Shown here in pieces: positions 9,422 through 20,666 of a stretch of 64,000 nucleotides of DNA. The stretch spans positions 2,224,501 to 2,288,500 of the forward strand of contig JAGVVL010000018.1 of the NCBI GenBank assembly GCA_018287875.1. Direction: 5' to 3'. Position 1 is the stretch's first letter, and every line of letters starts with the position of its first letter. The notes beneath the pieces were generated by a model, which saw only the letters and a program-made list of their open reading frames with translations, made no database searches and had not been told where the DNA came from. The position numbers were made by a program, and so were the translations under genes. The DNA comes from Nigrospora sphaerica (taxonomy: Eukaryota > Ascomycota > Sordariomycetes > Amphisphaeriales > Apiosporaceae).

Positions 9422-11581
9422 ATGAGCGCCCCATCAAATGGCCTCGCCAGTCCGCCGGGGCAAAAGAGGTCGCGGAATTACGCTGATGAGCTCAAAGGCC
9501 TGACCCCGGAACGCGACAGCGATCAGGATGTTGAAAGCTCGTTTTCAAGAAAGAAGCAGCGGACAGGTGCCCATGCCGACAGCGTACACTCTGACGATGT
9601 AGAGGACAGCAAGACCGCCGAGCCGGGTGTTGCTCCCCAGACGTCCGAAGTTGACGCTGCCCACGTGTCGAAGGACGCGCCGCAGGCCACTGCCTCAGAG
9701 AAACTTCCCTTGGAGGATTCTGCGCCCGTAGGGCCGGCCGGCTGGAACCGCGGCGTTGCCCTAGGGGTGAGAACCTCATTTGGAAAGCCCTCGAAAGCGC
9801 GGCCTTCCTCGACGACGCCGGCCCAGCAAGGTCCCAGCAACGAGGCGCCCAAGCCTGCATCTCCTCCTACGTTACCAGAGAAGCCACAGAAACAGAACTC
9901 GGGGGATGAGCTTTCTGAGGGCGAGGTAACGGAAGAAGATGATAGTGATGACGAGGACGGGGATGATCACTCAACCCCTCCTGGCACTTCCGGTAGCCCG
10001 TCTGAACCACAGGGAACCGCTTTGGTCCCCGCTGGTAAGCCTGGCGACGCCCTGAATTTTCGGGCCGCCAAACGGGCGTGGACGTTGCCGCTCGACAGAA
10101 TCGTCAAACTTAGGTGGGACGAAGAAATGGGCAGCTCCTCATTTTGGAGCGTGTGGCTTGACCGCGAGCTGGACTATATCATTGCCGTCATGATAGATGC
10201 CAATCCCGGCCAATCCGATCGCATCACGCGGAACGTCTTGTCAACCATGTTGGGCAAATACCTGCATCCCAAGTTTAAAATAGCCTCCCATATGGCCTGC
10301 AGTGGGAAGAAGAAGAAGACGGCCAAGACCGAGGCTGTGAAAGCCATGAACGCCTTATCACAGCCGGCCCTGGATCGCGCTCTGACTAAAGCGAAATTGC
10401 GGGTGCAGAACCAAGATTTTACCATACACGGAGAATCATGGTCAGCCGGTGACACAGAGACTAGCCAAAGCCGTGCGCCCGTCATGCCCGGTCGAGCCTC
10501 GACGTCTCTTGCGAACGGCAACGACGATGGCAGCAGCCGTATTGGCACTGGTCCAGACACGGCTCCAGCGTCCGGGGCGGATGCTCTCGATGGGTCAGAT
10601 GAGGACGAGACTCGCCATCTGGAGCTCTACTTTCCACGCTCGACAGATGCCCCCGTTACATGCTCACACTGTGCCAGTACCAGGCACCGGTCGAAACATT
10701 GCCCAATGCTGACTTGTCCGGCTTGTGGCAGTCCGGGCCATTCACTCTACGGATGCCCGACAAAGCAGAGGTGCTTGAAGTGCTACCAGATTGGCCATGC
10801 GCGGGAAGATTGCCAGGAAAAGCTCACGCTTGCTCGTGGCGAACGGCCGGGCTGCGCGTACTGCTCGGCTGCCCACGGCGAGGATGAATGCACCGACATC
10901 TGGAGAAGCTTTGCCTCGACGGCCGAAGATAGGAAAAGGGTCCAGGCAATTCCTTTTCACTGCTTCATGTGCGGCGCAGCCGGTCACTATGGCTCCGAGT
11001 GTGGTCTCCCCGGAGCCCCTCAGCCGGGCACTCTGGGCTGGACGACTTGGTCCAAGGCCAACCACGACCTATACGTCGACGCCGACTGTACACATGTGGC
11101 CATCGCACAAGCAGCTGCCCATGCGAATACGAGCTCCGACTTCCATATCAGAGGTCGAGCTACCAAGACGACGCATATTCACTTCGTCTCTAGTGATGAT
11201 TCCGACGAGGAATTCCTCCACCCGCCCGTGAGCAGGGGCCAGCCGAGAGGCGATATCAGAATAGCCACCAATATCGCCACCCCATCGCAGCCGCGCCGTG
11301 GTCGAAACGCACAGCAACGGCCAGACGGGGTGTCTACCTCTCAAGGCCACGGAAGCCAGAATTTCCAGCCGCCCCTGCCCCCTGGGCCGCCGCCGGGGGA
11401 CACGCGGAGCCACTTCGCACCCGCTATCGACTCGCTGCCACCGCGGCCGCACGTATTCTCCAATGGCGGAGTGCCGTCCGGTGCGTCTTCGAGCGCAAGG
11501 GGCAACCAGGGCGGTCGTGGTCGAGGACGGGGCCGCCCGCGCGGGCGCGGCCGTGGGGGTGGAAACAGAGGGAATAATTAA
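9422..11581 (+). CDS. AIR1/AIR2-like zinc-knuckle RNA-binding protein (TRAMP complex)
   Basis: A single exon of 719 residues. The centre (about residues 414-528) holds a row of CCHC zinc knuckles: CSHCASTRHRSKHC, CPACGSPGHSLYGC, CLKCYQIGHAREDC, CAYCSAAHGEDEC and CFMCGAAGHYGSEC. In Air1/Air2 such an array contacts RNA and the Trf4/5 poly(A) polymerase in the nuclear TRAMP complex, which feeds RNAs to the exosome. The first half is acidic and low in complexity (EGEVTEEDDSDDEDGDD). It is followed by a structured region (about residues 215-340) beginning FRAAKRAWTLPLDRIVKLRW that I do not recognise. The C-terminus is an RGG/GRGRGRPRGRG tail, a typical RNA-binding extension. The protein is much longer than yeast Air proteins, as is common in filamentous fungi. 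The assignment rests on knuckle number and spacing. Confidence 0.82.
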   Translation: MSAPSNGLASPPGQKRSRNYADELKGLTPERDSDQDVESSFSRKKQRTGAHADSVHSDDVEDSKTAEPGVAPQTSEVDAAHVSKDAPQATASEKLPLEDSAPVGPAGWNRGVALGVRTSFGKPSKARPSSTTPAQQGPSNEAPKPASPPTLPEKPQKQNSGDELSEGEVTEEDDSDDEDGDDHSTPPGTSGSPSEPQGTALVPAGKPGDALNFRAAKRAWTLPLDRIVKLRWDEEMGSSSFWSVWLDRELDYIIAVMIDANPGQSDRITRNVLSTMLGKYLHPKFKIASHMACSGKKKKTAKTEAVKAMNALSQPALDRALTKAKLRVQNQDFTIHGESWSAGDTETSQSRAPVMPGRASTSLANGNDDGSSRIGTGPDTAPASGADALDGSDEDETRHLELYFPRSTDAPVTCSHCASTRHRSKHCPMLTCPACGSPGHSLYGCPTKQRCLKCYQIGHAREDCQEKLTLARGERPGCAYCSAAHGEDECTDIWRSFASTAEDRKRVQAIPFHCFMCGAAGHYGSECGLPGAPQPGTLGWTTWSKANHDLYVDADCTHVAIAQAAAHANTSSDFHIRGRATKTTHIHFVSSDDSDEEFLHPPVSRGQPRGDIRIATNIATPSQPRRGRNAQQRPDGVSTSQGHGSQNFQPPLPPGPPPGDTRSHFAPAIDSLPPRPHVFSNGGVPSGASSSARGNQGGRGRGRGRPRGRGRGGGNRGNN

Positions 11582-12286
11582 CCAAGATGCTGCCCGTGAT
11601 GGACGTTGACGGGCCGTTAAACAAGACACCTTTAGTTGCAAGGCATTGGCTCGACAAAAGGCAGACCTCTGGTGCTCTGTGTAGCCAATGGCAGCGTATG
11701 GCCGGCTCTTAACCCCCACCAGCGCGTGAGGTAATTTCTGTGTGTAAGATGTAAGCGGTACCCGTAGCCCCTCCGGCCCGAGGTTGGTTGGTCTCTCGCC
11801 CCCTGGCGAGCACATGGAATATGGGAGTTCCCGAAGTATCCGCCATCCTAAAGCCTCAGCTCCGTGGGACTGAGTGTGCGTGCTCGGCGCTTCAGTGGCG
11901 TGGGTCTGCAACCCCCGCCAAAATCCCGCTCTTTGTGTGGGAAGCCCCCGGTGCAAATTCCGGCCCGGCCAGACCCAGGCGGCTGACCCCAAAACGGTGA
12001 CAAGATGTATACATCTCTCTGCCACAGAGTACTTCCATACCGCCTCCTCTTCTAGTTTTCCGCCCACGCTATCCTATTTCTTCTGGCATTCTCTATCCGT
12101 CTTCCGTCGCTGAAAAAGCTTTACATCGTCTCTTGGAACGGGCTTTCTAGCGTCTCTGCCCCCCACGCGAACACAGCCGCTCCTGTCGTCCTGGGAACGC
12201 CGAGCCACATCTTCTTCATCCGCTGGGGATCGTTCGGCGCCTGAAAAGGCTGACAGCACGCACCTCCATTGCTGCGCAGCCGAAGT
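11582..12286. other. Intergenic: 3' flank of AIR-like gene and promoter of MFS gene
   Basis: No gene seen. The last 250 bp before 12287 are C/T-rich, as expected of a fungal leader. Confidence 0.5.
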
Positions 12287-14085
12287 ATGGCCTCTCCCCA
12301 TCCTGAGCCGGATCAAGATGGCGGCAAGCGTCCGCAAGAGAGCCAGAGAGGCACTGCGGGGCCCGACGAGGAGGTCGGGACGGCGCCCAGCAGCCCGGCG
12401 GAATACGACATCGAACGCATCGAGAGGGTGTACCGGAAACTGGATCTTCGCATCATTCCAGGTAAGACGGACCTGCCATGGCCGCCAGGCTTGCACGAGG
12501 CGGCAGACTTACCCCGCCAACAGCCTTCTGGGTCCTCTATTTCCTCTGCTCCGCCATCCGCTCCAACATCGGCCTGGCGCAGACCATGAACGCCAATGTG
12601 CACCATGACCTGATCTCGGTCCTGGGCCTCTCCTCGAAAGACATCTCCACGGCTTTGGCGCTGTTCTACGTCGCCTACGTCATTTTTGATTGTCCGTCCA
12701 ACCTCGTCATGAGCAGGCTGAGTCCCCGCGTGTGGATGGCGCGCATAGTCTTCGCCGTCGGCGTGATTGGCGTCTGCTTCACGGCCGTCAAGGACGCATG
12801 GAGCCTGAAGTATTTACGCCCGGTCCCGTTCCCGCCCCTTGTACTCCGGTAGCCAGCTGACACGTGCCAGATTCCTGCGCTTTCTCCTCGGCTTCGTCAT
12901 CGCCGGCATGTGGCCTGGCATGTCCTACTACTTGACCTTGTTCTACCCGCCCTCGCGTACGGGCAAGCGGATTGGACATTACTTCACGGCCTCGCAGGTA
13001 TCGGCTGCCGTGGTCGGGCTGGTGTCGGCCGGCTTCCAACTGATGGACGGCGTCGGCGGGCTCTTCGGGTATCAGTGGATGTTTCTGATCTACGGCCTCC
13101 TGGCCATTGTGCTGGGCGTCACTTTGTTATGGTGGTTGCCCGACCGCCCGCTCCCTCCCGGAGAGCGCCGTGTGACGACGAGGCATTTTATGAAGTGGTT
13201 CCCGGCCTCCCCGGAAGCCCTTCGCGGGGAAGACGCCTCCATCCATTACGAGGATCTCAAACGTGTCTACCACACGCGGCCCTGGACTTACAAGGACCTG
13301 GGCTACGTTCTGATCGACTGGAGGCTGTGGCCGCTGACGCTTATGTACTTTGGTGTCGTCGGAGTAGGCATCGGGACTCAGCTCTACGGCACCGTCATCA
13401 TCTCTGGCATCAACCCGAATTTCACCGGGGTGCAGCTGAGTCTGCTATTTGCGCCTATCTGGATCGTGAGTGGATTCGGGCCGTTTGGAAGTTGTTGAGA
13501 CGACACTAACCCCAACAGATGGATTTGATCGCCATCCTACTGGTGACGCCCGTCGCCGATCGTTTTCACTGGTGGCGCCCCGTTTTCTTCTCGGCTGCCA
13601 CGTGCATCCAAATCGCCGGCCTGCTCCTGACCACCTTTGCTCCCACTGAGAAGCCCTGGGCCCGCTACGGCGGCCTTCTCATGGTGGGCTTCGGTCTTGG
13701 TCCAACCGTCCCTACCTGCATGACCTGGACCAACGAGGTCTTCCAGCAACGCCATGGCGAGGTTGGCGTTGCTGCCGCCGCCGCTTTAGTCTCTGGTTTG
13801 GGGAACCTCGGTAGTGTCATGACCACGTATGCGCTGTACACGGGCTGGCCCGAGGACGCCGTCAAGGGGCCTCGCCAATACCGTCGGAGCAACCTGGTCA
13901 TGATTGGAATCCTCTGCCTGAGCATCTTAAGCAGCTTCGTCATGTTCGTCGCCTTGAAGATAGCGGGTAACAAACCCCGCAGCAAGATGACGGGCGACGA
14001 CAGCTCGACCTTTCAGGACGGCGCAGCTCGTCGTGAGGCCCAACAGCGGGGCTTTGGGCGTATGCCATGGAGCAAGAAGACTTGA
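12287..14085 (+). CDS. MFS transporter, anion:cation symporter family (Dal5/Tna1-like)
   Basis: Four exons, 12287-12461, 12524-12809, 12871-13465 and 13519-14085, give 540 residues. Introns are 62, 61 and 53 bp. The second uses donor GTATTT with CTGAC and CCAG; the third has CTAAC and ACAG. Spliced, the N-terminus reads ERVYRKLDLRIIPAFWVLYF, the standard opening of this family, and later RFLLGFVIAGMWPGMSYYLT. About twelve membrane segments are expected. The family moves anionic organic solutes such as allantoate, ureidosuccinate, nicotinate or pantothenate with protons across the plasma membrane. Substrate cannot be read from sequence. An in-frame ATG 18 bp upstream (12269) is an alternative start. 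Ureidoglycolate lyase at 45.8 kb would fit an allantoate-like substrate, but distance makes that only suggestive. Confidence 0.88.
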
Positions 14086-14152
14086 CACCGGCAAGACCAC
14101 GATAGCTTGAGGCGAGGCCGTCGCTCTGCTTTCAATCCTTTTCGTCAACAAC

Positions 14153-14190
14153 GGTCTCGCACAGCGCCAAGGGTCTCGCACAACGCCAAG
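14153..14190. repeat. 19-bp tandem duplication
   Basis: GGTCTCGCACAGCGCCAAG at 14153-14171 is followed directly by the same word with one G-to-A change at 14172-14190. It lies just past the stop of the MFS gene, in its likely 3' UTR. Confidence 0.75.
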
Positions 14191-14396
14191 GGCCAGACCT
14201 CCCTTACAGTCGATGGCTCTGCTTCACAGCCTTACTTCTGCTTCTCTTTTCAGCACCTCGTTTCGTCTCCGTGGCCTATTAGTAGGCTCATGGTTCCTTT
14301 CTCTTCCTCCTTCCTTGCGACCACCATTCCACCATTTGCCTCGGCACGCTCTTCCTCCGAGGACGATGCCGGCTTCCGTCGCGAGTCCTCCGAAGT

Positions 14397-14736
14397 GACA
14401 GTGCTTTTACGCCATCGCTGGCCAAGGTGTTTCGGGGCTGAGACGGTGCATGGCGACAATGCTGGAACGCTATCGTCTACCGCCCGTCTCGTGGGTCGGG
14501 CCGCTTTCTTGTTATTGCGGATTTTGTTTCCTTTCTCCTTTGCTGTATTCTCCTTTCCGGCGCATTGCATATGATACCCCATTTGTGTTTAGATACGCTG
14601 TCATTCGAGGGTTGTTCGCCAAACTCGCCGACGACAGTGCTACTACGCCATCGCTCGGGACGGCGTGTTGCGGCCGAGGCGGGACTGGTGACAATGCTCC
14701 TGCGCTATCACTCGGGCTCCGTCTCATGGGTCAGCT
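14397..14736. repeat. Diverged direct repeat, about 105 bp, two copies
   Basis: Copy 1 (about 14397-14500) and copy 2 (about 14633-14736) share an ordered set of words: GACAGTGCT, TACGCCATCGCT, GCGACAATGCT or GTGACAATGCT, GCTATC, CCGTCTCRTGGGTC. By eye roughly three quarters of positions match. Neither copy has an open frame of note. Confidence 0.65.
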
Positions 14737-15668
14737 TTCACACGTTCGTTTGAGTTAACGGATATTTTGTTCTTGTCTCGAGTCTTCTATTCCAAACCGG
14801 CAGGGCATGCAATGCCCGCAGAATAGGAATGGGTCTCGTCTTATTGCCAACACGTGGGGCCTGAATCTAATACACTCATCAGAGCCCGACTATGTCGTTG
14901 TCACTTTATTATTGAGGCAGTTGTGCTCGGTGAGCGAAGATAAGCTATATCAATATGGGCCTCCTCCACGGGTTAGCATGTAGTCACCGCAACTTAACAA
15001 TCTGCAGGTGGTGGCGCCTAAATAGAAGAAGCACGTTCTCGACAGGGAGACGCGCCCCCCGAACCCCTCCTCCGGACTAGCAGCATTAGGCACCAAGGGG
15101 ACAGAAGCTCACTCAATGACAGCAAACTGCTTTTTGGATGTCTTTGGAAGGTGTCTGAATCTGAAATGTGGGGAGTGAGACAGCTGGGTAGAAGGCCGGG
15201 AACGAGGACCAGCACAAAGAGGTTGAAAGCATGCAGACATGAGCCGGAAGGGGGACGCCAAGCTGTCAAAGTGTTTCGGAGTGGGATGACATACTAAAAT
15301 ATGTTCCAGATCAGCAAAGCCCTGAGAGATTTGCAATGCCGCCGCAGGTAACTAATCAGTGTGAAGATACCTTGGTGCTTCGCGGGATATCCGAGCACTA
15401 TCTCGTATATCCACTCCTCTCTACTAGCAGATTCCCCTGAAAGGACTCCTTGGATCCCGGGAGAGCTGTTTGTATCTCTGTTTGCTGTAGCCAAGGGGTT
15501 GCTTACAGGGTGGTCAACCTGGCTGGCTGGCGAATTTGTACGGCTGGTACAGAAAATACCATGAGATGTTGGTCAATTTCGCCTAGGCCTGCCGTCCCTA
15601 CGACGAAGATTTTCCATGGTCTGTACGAGAGATGGGCCTCCGCGTTGTGCTGGCTTGAGTTGAAGAAG

Positions 15669-15730
15669 GCAGGATGAAGTCTCTAGCAATGATCGCTAAG
15701 CAGGATGAAGTCTCTAGCAATGATCGCTAA
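15669..15730. repeat. Perfect 31-bp tandem duplication
   Basis: The 31-bp unit starting GCAGGATGAAGTC and ending GATCGCTAA occurs at 15669-15699 and again at 15700-15730. The first six bases of a third copy (GCAGGA) follow. Exact identity implies a recent event. Confidence 0.9.
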
Positions 15731-16772
15731 GCAGGACTCATACCGCTTTGTAAGATACATGCTGTCTACGATAGCATTTAAGACGCAGGTAGGAATCGAG
15801 ATGGCCAAAACCCTCGAGCCATGGACGAATCTTAATCACCTCAGACACCCTCTCTCTCAATAAAACAGTTCTACGCCCAAGTACGACACTGCGTGGGAGC
15901 GCCTGGAGTAAATTGACCCATCGTGAACTCGGGCCGAGGAGGACCATCCCCACGGGATAGATGACTCCTTGCCGCGTAAAGTTCCAAGAAGCCATCCAAG
16001 GGTAGCACTCGACATGCCCAAATGCTCCTCCTATCCGAAAGACACCCTTATGCGCACTGCGGTGATTCGATTGGTTTGCGCACCCCGAGATCAGAAAGGC
16101 CGACGTCGGCGCGGTACCGGCCCTACTGTTGCCAGAGTGTTCTGCAAACTACTGGATCCGTCTGACGGTCGTGCTTGAATGACCGGGCGCTGGCCATCTG
16201 GATCATGCCTACGGATGGCCTTCAGTAAGTGGCAGGCTTGTTTGTCTTTATGGCTGGCAGCAAAGACGCAAGGCAGGAACCATTCACCAAGTTAAATATA
16301 GGGCTTCCGAACTGGGTCGAGGCAGTTGGATTGTTTTCGGTCCCTGGAGCGATTGGGCCTGGAATAATGGAGGGCATCATAAAACGGATATGCCCGATGC
16401 TCTGAAAGATGCCTGGGCAAAAGGCCAGCGTGATTTTCATCAAGACCCGAGCTGTGTTTTCCACCTTGCATTCCCTATATTCCGCCCTGCCCCGCTTGCT
16501 CACGGCGGAGAAGAAGAAGAAGCGCTCTTTTTGTACATCAACGCTGAACAGGCTTTCACTTTGGAGGCATCGCCTTGGAGCCTTAATCCTTTGGGGCCTC
16601 ATTCGCACCCCGTGCCGTCTCTGGCCTCCGGCGAAGGGTGCCACTCCGGTCACTTCATATCCAGGTGTCCATCCCACGCGCTTATACCCAATACCCTGCG
16701 GTGTGTATCTCTTCCAGCTCCTACTCCTCCAGCATCGCGTCCGCGGCTGATTGGACGCCATCGCCAGGCAAC

Positions 16773-19632
16773 ATGAAGTCCTACCGCCAAGAGAACGGCC
16801 ACGAGGCCGGGACCAGCTCGACAGACCACGCGCAGCGCCCCCAGTGGCTATTCCGGGCATTCCGACGTTCCGACCCGCTGCTGGATCAGGATCCCTTCTC
16901 CGATTACCTGCTGGACCCCCAGATCCAAGCCGACCAACCCCAGGCCCAACTGCAGCATCAACGCGAGGAAAACGAACACGCCCAGCAGCCGCAGCCGCAG
17001 GACAGCGAGCACGTGCGGTACCCCCCGTATCCTGCGGACGGGCTATTGTATCCGTCGCAGTACCCCATGCCTCCATCTCCGGTATCTATGAGTGCCCAGA
17101 CGGACCGGCAGACACCGAGTCGCCACCTTGAGCAGCCGCGCAGGGATCCCGCCCTCCACGACCACCACCTGTATGTGGGCCACGCGGGCGGACAGTATGC
17201 AGGGGGGGGTCTGGGGCCGATGCTGCCGTCACCCACGTTCGCAGCCCCTGGCTGGCCCCTCACCCCAAGTCCTACCGACCTTCCAAATGTGAGCTTCCAC
17301 GGCATCGAGGCAGGCTACCTGGGCTACCCGGGTGCCTACTCGCCTTGGCTGGGCGCTGATGATGACCCAGTATGGCCGCCTGGCCTACGTGAGTCATCCG
17401 ACGGAGCCGCCTCCTTCTTCGCTGACGGGCCGGGATGACGCTGATAGGAAGAACAGCCGGTGCGTGCTCTGCCTCGCAGACGCTGTCCCAGTTACAGTTC
17501 CGTGGTCACGTCCCGCCGCCGCAAGATACAGAGGATGCCTGGACGTATTCGGTGGACGTCTGGCCTGCCCAGCAGTCAGCAAATAGTAACGGTACGTTGT
17601 CGTTCCTTCTCTTCCGTGTTTCCTCCCGGCCCTTCCGCTTCGTTTCGTTTCCCTTCCTCTTCCCATCGACTATACCTGTTTGGGAGTTTGCGGGATGGCT
17701 CTCCAGGTTGCCAGCGGCCCGGGACCCTGGTGCCTATCGGAGATTCAAATTCAACGTGGTCTTCTATATTTGGAATGGTGGCTTGTGCTACGTTGTTCCT
17801 GCATTGCCTGTGGGCCTGCGCTGGACGGACGTGGCGAGGCGAGGCGAGGGTCCGACTACGCCACAACAACGGGATGACAAAGCCATGCAGTGCTGGGCGT
17901 GGCGCAGCCCCTCTCTCTGTCCCCTCGCGCACTCTCTCCCCATCCCACCCTCTTCCGTCCATCGACTCATCGACCGGGGGGTCATGTCGGCCGATCGCGT
18001 CCCGCGTCCCACGTCGCCTGGTACTCAGTATTTCCGTTCTGCCCTACCGGAAACCCTGCCAGCCCACCCCAAAGCCCAGCGCTGCCGCCCCGTTGCTGCT
18101 GCCTCGGATCGTATAGATCGCTGACGATGTGATGCCCGCGCCTCTACGTCGCCGCGTGACCCATTCACATCCCATTCACACCATTCCCGCCCCTACCCCG
18201 TCTGCCTGCCACCGCCAAGCCCCCTTGGTTGAGCCTGAGCCCGGCGAGGACTGCAACGGGAACCGCACCAGCCCTGGCCGCCGCAGCGCCGGTGACTAAC
18301 ACTGCTGCCTTCAGAGCGCTACATCGATGAGCACATCGCCGCCATCCAGAAGATTCTGGTTCAAAAGGGCTACTGGGTTCCGCCGTTCCAGCTGGTGCTA
18401 GCGAAACCTGGACGGGAAGCGTGCCGTCGCTATACCCTGCTCCGCCGCTACCGTGACGACGAGAAGTCCCGCCTCGACTTCCTGCAGGTCTTTAACGTCA
18501 ATCGTCCCTACAACCGCGCCCTTCCGAGCTACCGCTACAGCATGTCGGTAGCCTTGGGATACGAGGCCCGGCCCTTCGGTATCCACACCGACCCGTACCC
18601 TTCGATCGAGGAGGCCGAGGCCGCCCATGACGCCGGCGTCCCGGCCGACGAGCATGTCGCCTTTGCCGACCACGCCGTCTCCGAGTTGACCAACTTCAGC
18701 CCTCCTTCGCCGCAGTCGTCGTTACTGCCGCCGCCGCCGCCACTACCGGCGGACGCCGAACCTCATGCCATGGGCCTGGCCACCTCGTCTCCGCCGTCTC
18801 CAGACATGCCCCTCGCCGAACCCGCTGCCGCCGCCGCCACCCCCTTGGCTCCAGCAGCCGCGGCTCAACGGACCAAGGCCGTTCCCAAGCCGGACCGTGA
18901 GGTCAGGAGAACCCCAGACGGCAAGTTCCTGTGTTCGTGGGACGGGTGTAACGAACCCGTCAAGACATTCAGCCGGAAATGTGAATGGAGGTACGTACCT
19001 CCACCCCTTTGGATGGCTGTTTACCGACTCACACACTCTGTTGTAGCAAGCACATGGACAAGCACGATCGCCCGTACAAGTGTTCCGTGCCGGGTTGCGA
19101 GAAGCTTCCCGGCTTCACGTACTCGGGCGGTCTCTTGCGGCACCAACGCGAGGTGCACAAACAACACGGCGGCCCGCGAAATCCGCTGCACTGCCCGCAC
19201 CTCAACTGCAAGCGCGCGACGGGTAAGGGCTTCTCTCGACTCGAGAACCTCAACGAGCACCTGCGCCGCGTCCACACGAGCGGTGGCGAGCGGGCCGGCG
19301 ACGAGCCCGACGACGGCGCCAGCGCGGGCCCCGGCGGCGGCGGCGGCGGCGTCGGCGTCGGCGAGAAGCGCAAGGCCGACGACGAGGACCTCCGGGGCGA
19401 GGTCAAGAAGCTGCACACGGAAAACCTGGAGCTTAAGCAGCAGCTCGCCTCGCAGCAGGACAAGATCAAGACGCAGGAGCAGCGCCTCATCGCCATGCAG
19501 ACGCAGATGATGACGCTGCAGAACTACATGAGCCAGCAACACGCCGGCGCCCCCCTGCACCACCAACCCCCCGGCCATCTTGCGAGCGACTCGCCCGGCT
19601 CGACCATGCTTGGTGATGGCTCGGATTTTTGA
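16773..19632 (+). CDS. C2H2 zinc-finger protein with C-terminal coiled coil
   Basis: Four exons, 16773-17388, 17448-17591, 18315-18990 and 19047-19632, give 673 residues. The third exon's acceptor has an excellent branch site (TGACTAAC ending CTTCAG), and exon phases agree, which is why I join it across a 723-bp intron. The first 250 residues are Gln/Pro/Asp-rich. The middle opens ERYIDEHIAAIQKILVQKGY. Three C2H2-type fingers follow: C460/C465/H481/H485 (split by the last intron), C491/C496/H511/H516 and C528/C533/H550/H555. A Gly-rich linker and basic GEKRKADDE lead to a Leu/Gln heptad region (about 593-640) predicted to be a coiled coil. This suits a nuclear DNA-binding regulator that dimerises. 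I do not recognise a named orthologue. If the long intron is wrong, the locus would be two genes. Confidence 0.75.
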
Positions 19633-20666
19633 ACTCTTCTCGATTTTCCCTTGGATGATTTGTCGGATATACCCCACTTCGCGATTTTGTTTCTCCCTCC
19701 TTTGGTCAAGGACTCTGGGTGCTGCGGCACCGCATGGATACGGCGTTCCCACTAGATTGGTCTACCCGAGACGGCTCTGGCATGGCGGGCTCTGCGGCCC
19801 GTGGTTACGCACGCGGCTGGAGTATTTTATTAGTATGCTTGATCGGGGCGTTTGATGAAGGAGAGGACCGATGTCCTACGTGGAGAAAGGGGAGGGCACC
19901 GTGGCGGCCCTCGGTTCAGGATGGGGGCTCTTTTCTCATGGAAGTTTTCTTTGGCTTCCTCCTCACCGGCATTCGAGCCGTCTCGTGTCATTTTGCTATA
20001 GATGCAGTGCGCTGGAGCGCACGTGTCCTTTGGCCCCACTGTCGTTCGACGGCTGCCGAACATGCGAGCACGTCGTGACTGGGGGACGGCCGAGGGAGCA
20101 TCACAACTACATAGGCCATCACCATGTACGAGTATCTCATAGCAGTGGATGTCCCTACCGTGGGCCGATACCCGAAATCCTACAAGCGCCCACGTTCCAG
20201 GTTCCATCGCCTCTTGGTTACATGTGCAACGCGCCGCGTAGATACGGGCAAAATGTGAGAGGTGCAGCGTAGGGCGTTTCGTTCCGTTCCGTCTCCCTTG
20301 CCGTGCCTTTACTGAGGGGGCTTCCACGTCACCGATAAGCATCCTCACGCAATAGCACGTATACTGCCCGTCGTTGTTTGCACAAAGTTCATTCACCAGT
20401 CACGGATACAGTACGAACGGCAGCTTGGGGTATCGGGGATTCAGAGGTATATCTATTTAGCTCAGCACACACAACCCCAAGACCATTGATTGTGCCCTCG
20501 GAAGTATCCATGTTTCCTTCCCCCACCGTCCGGGCAACGAAAATGGGGTGAAACGCCGAAACGCCGCCCAAACGCTGTCTATACCAAGTTTCTCTTTTTC
20601 GTCCCCATGCCCCGAGACGAAACGCAACGCGCCGAGTAGACAAGACGACACCATGGGACGTCCCGT
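19633..20666. other. Intergenic between convergent genes
   Basis: This is the 3' flank of both the zinc-finger gene (+) and the DEAD-box gene (-). No gene seen; the open frame on the minus strand at 19830-20396 has no recognisable features. Confidence 0.5.

Larger units (their letters stand above)
14086..16772. other. Intergenic with short and diverged repeats
   Basis: I see no gene in 2.7 kb. It holds a 19-bp direct duplication (14153-14190), a diverged repeat of about 105 bp in two copies 236 bp apart (14397-14500 and 14633-14736), and a perfect 31-bp tandem duplication (15669-15730). The last 350 bp are probably the leader of the zinc-finger gene. Confidence 0.5.

Noticed and set aside
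12810..12870. Reading through 12810-12842 to the stop after VPFPPLVLR as the true end of an MFS fragment
   Set aside because: A 61-bp intron with GTATTT, CTGAC and CCAG restores the frame and the family string RFLLGF, so the gene is not truncated.
16222..17076. 284-codon minus-strand frame
   Set aside because: Overlaps the spliced zinc-finger gene and shows only low-complexity shadow sequence.
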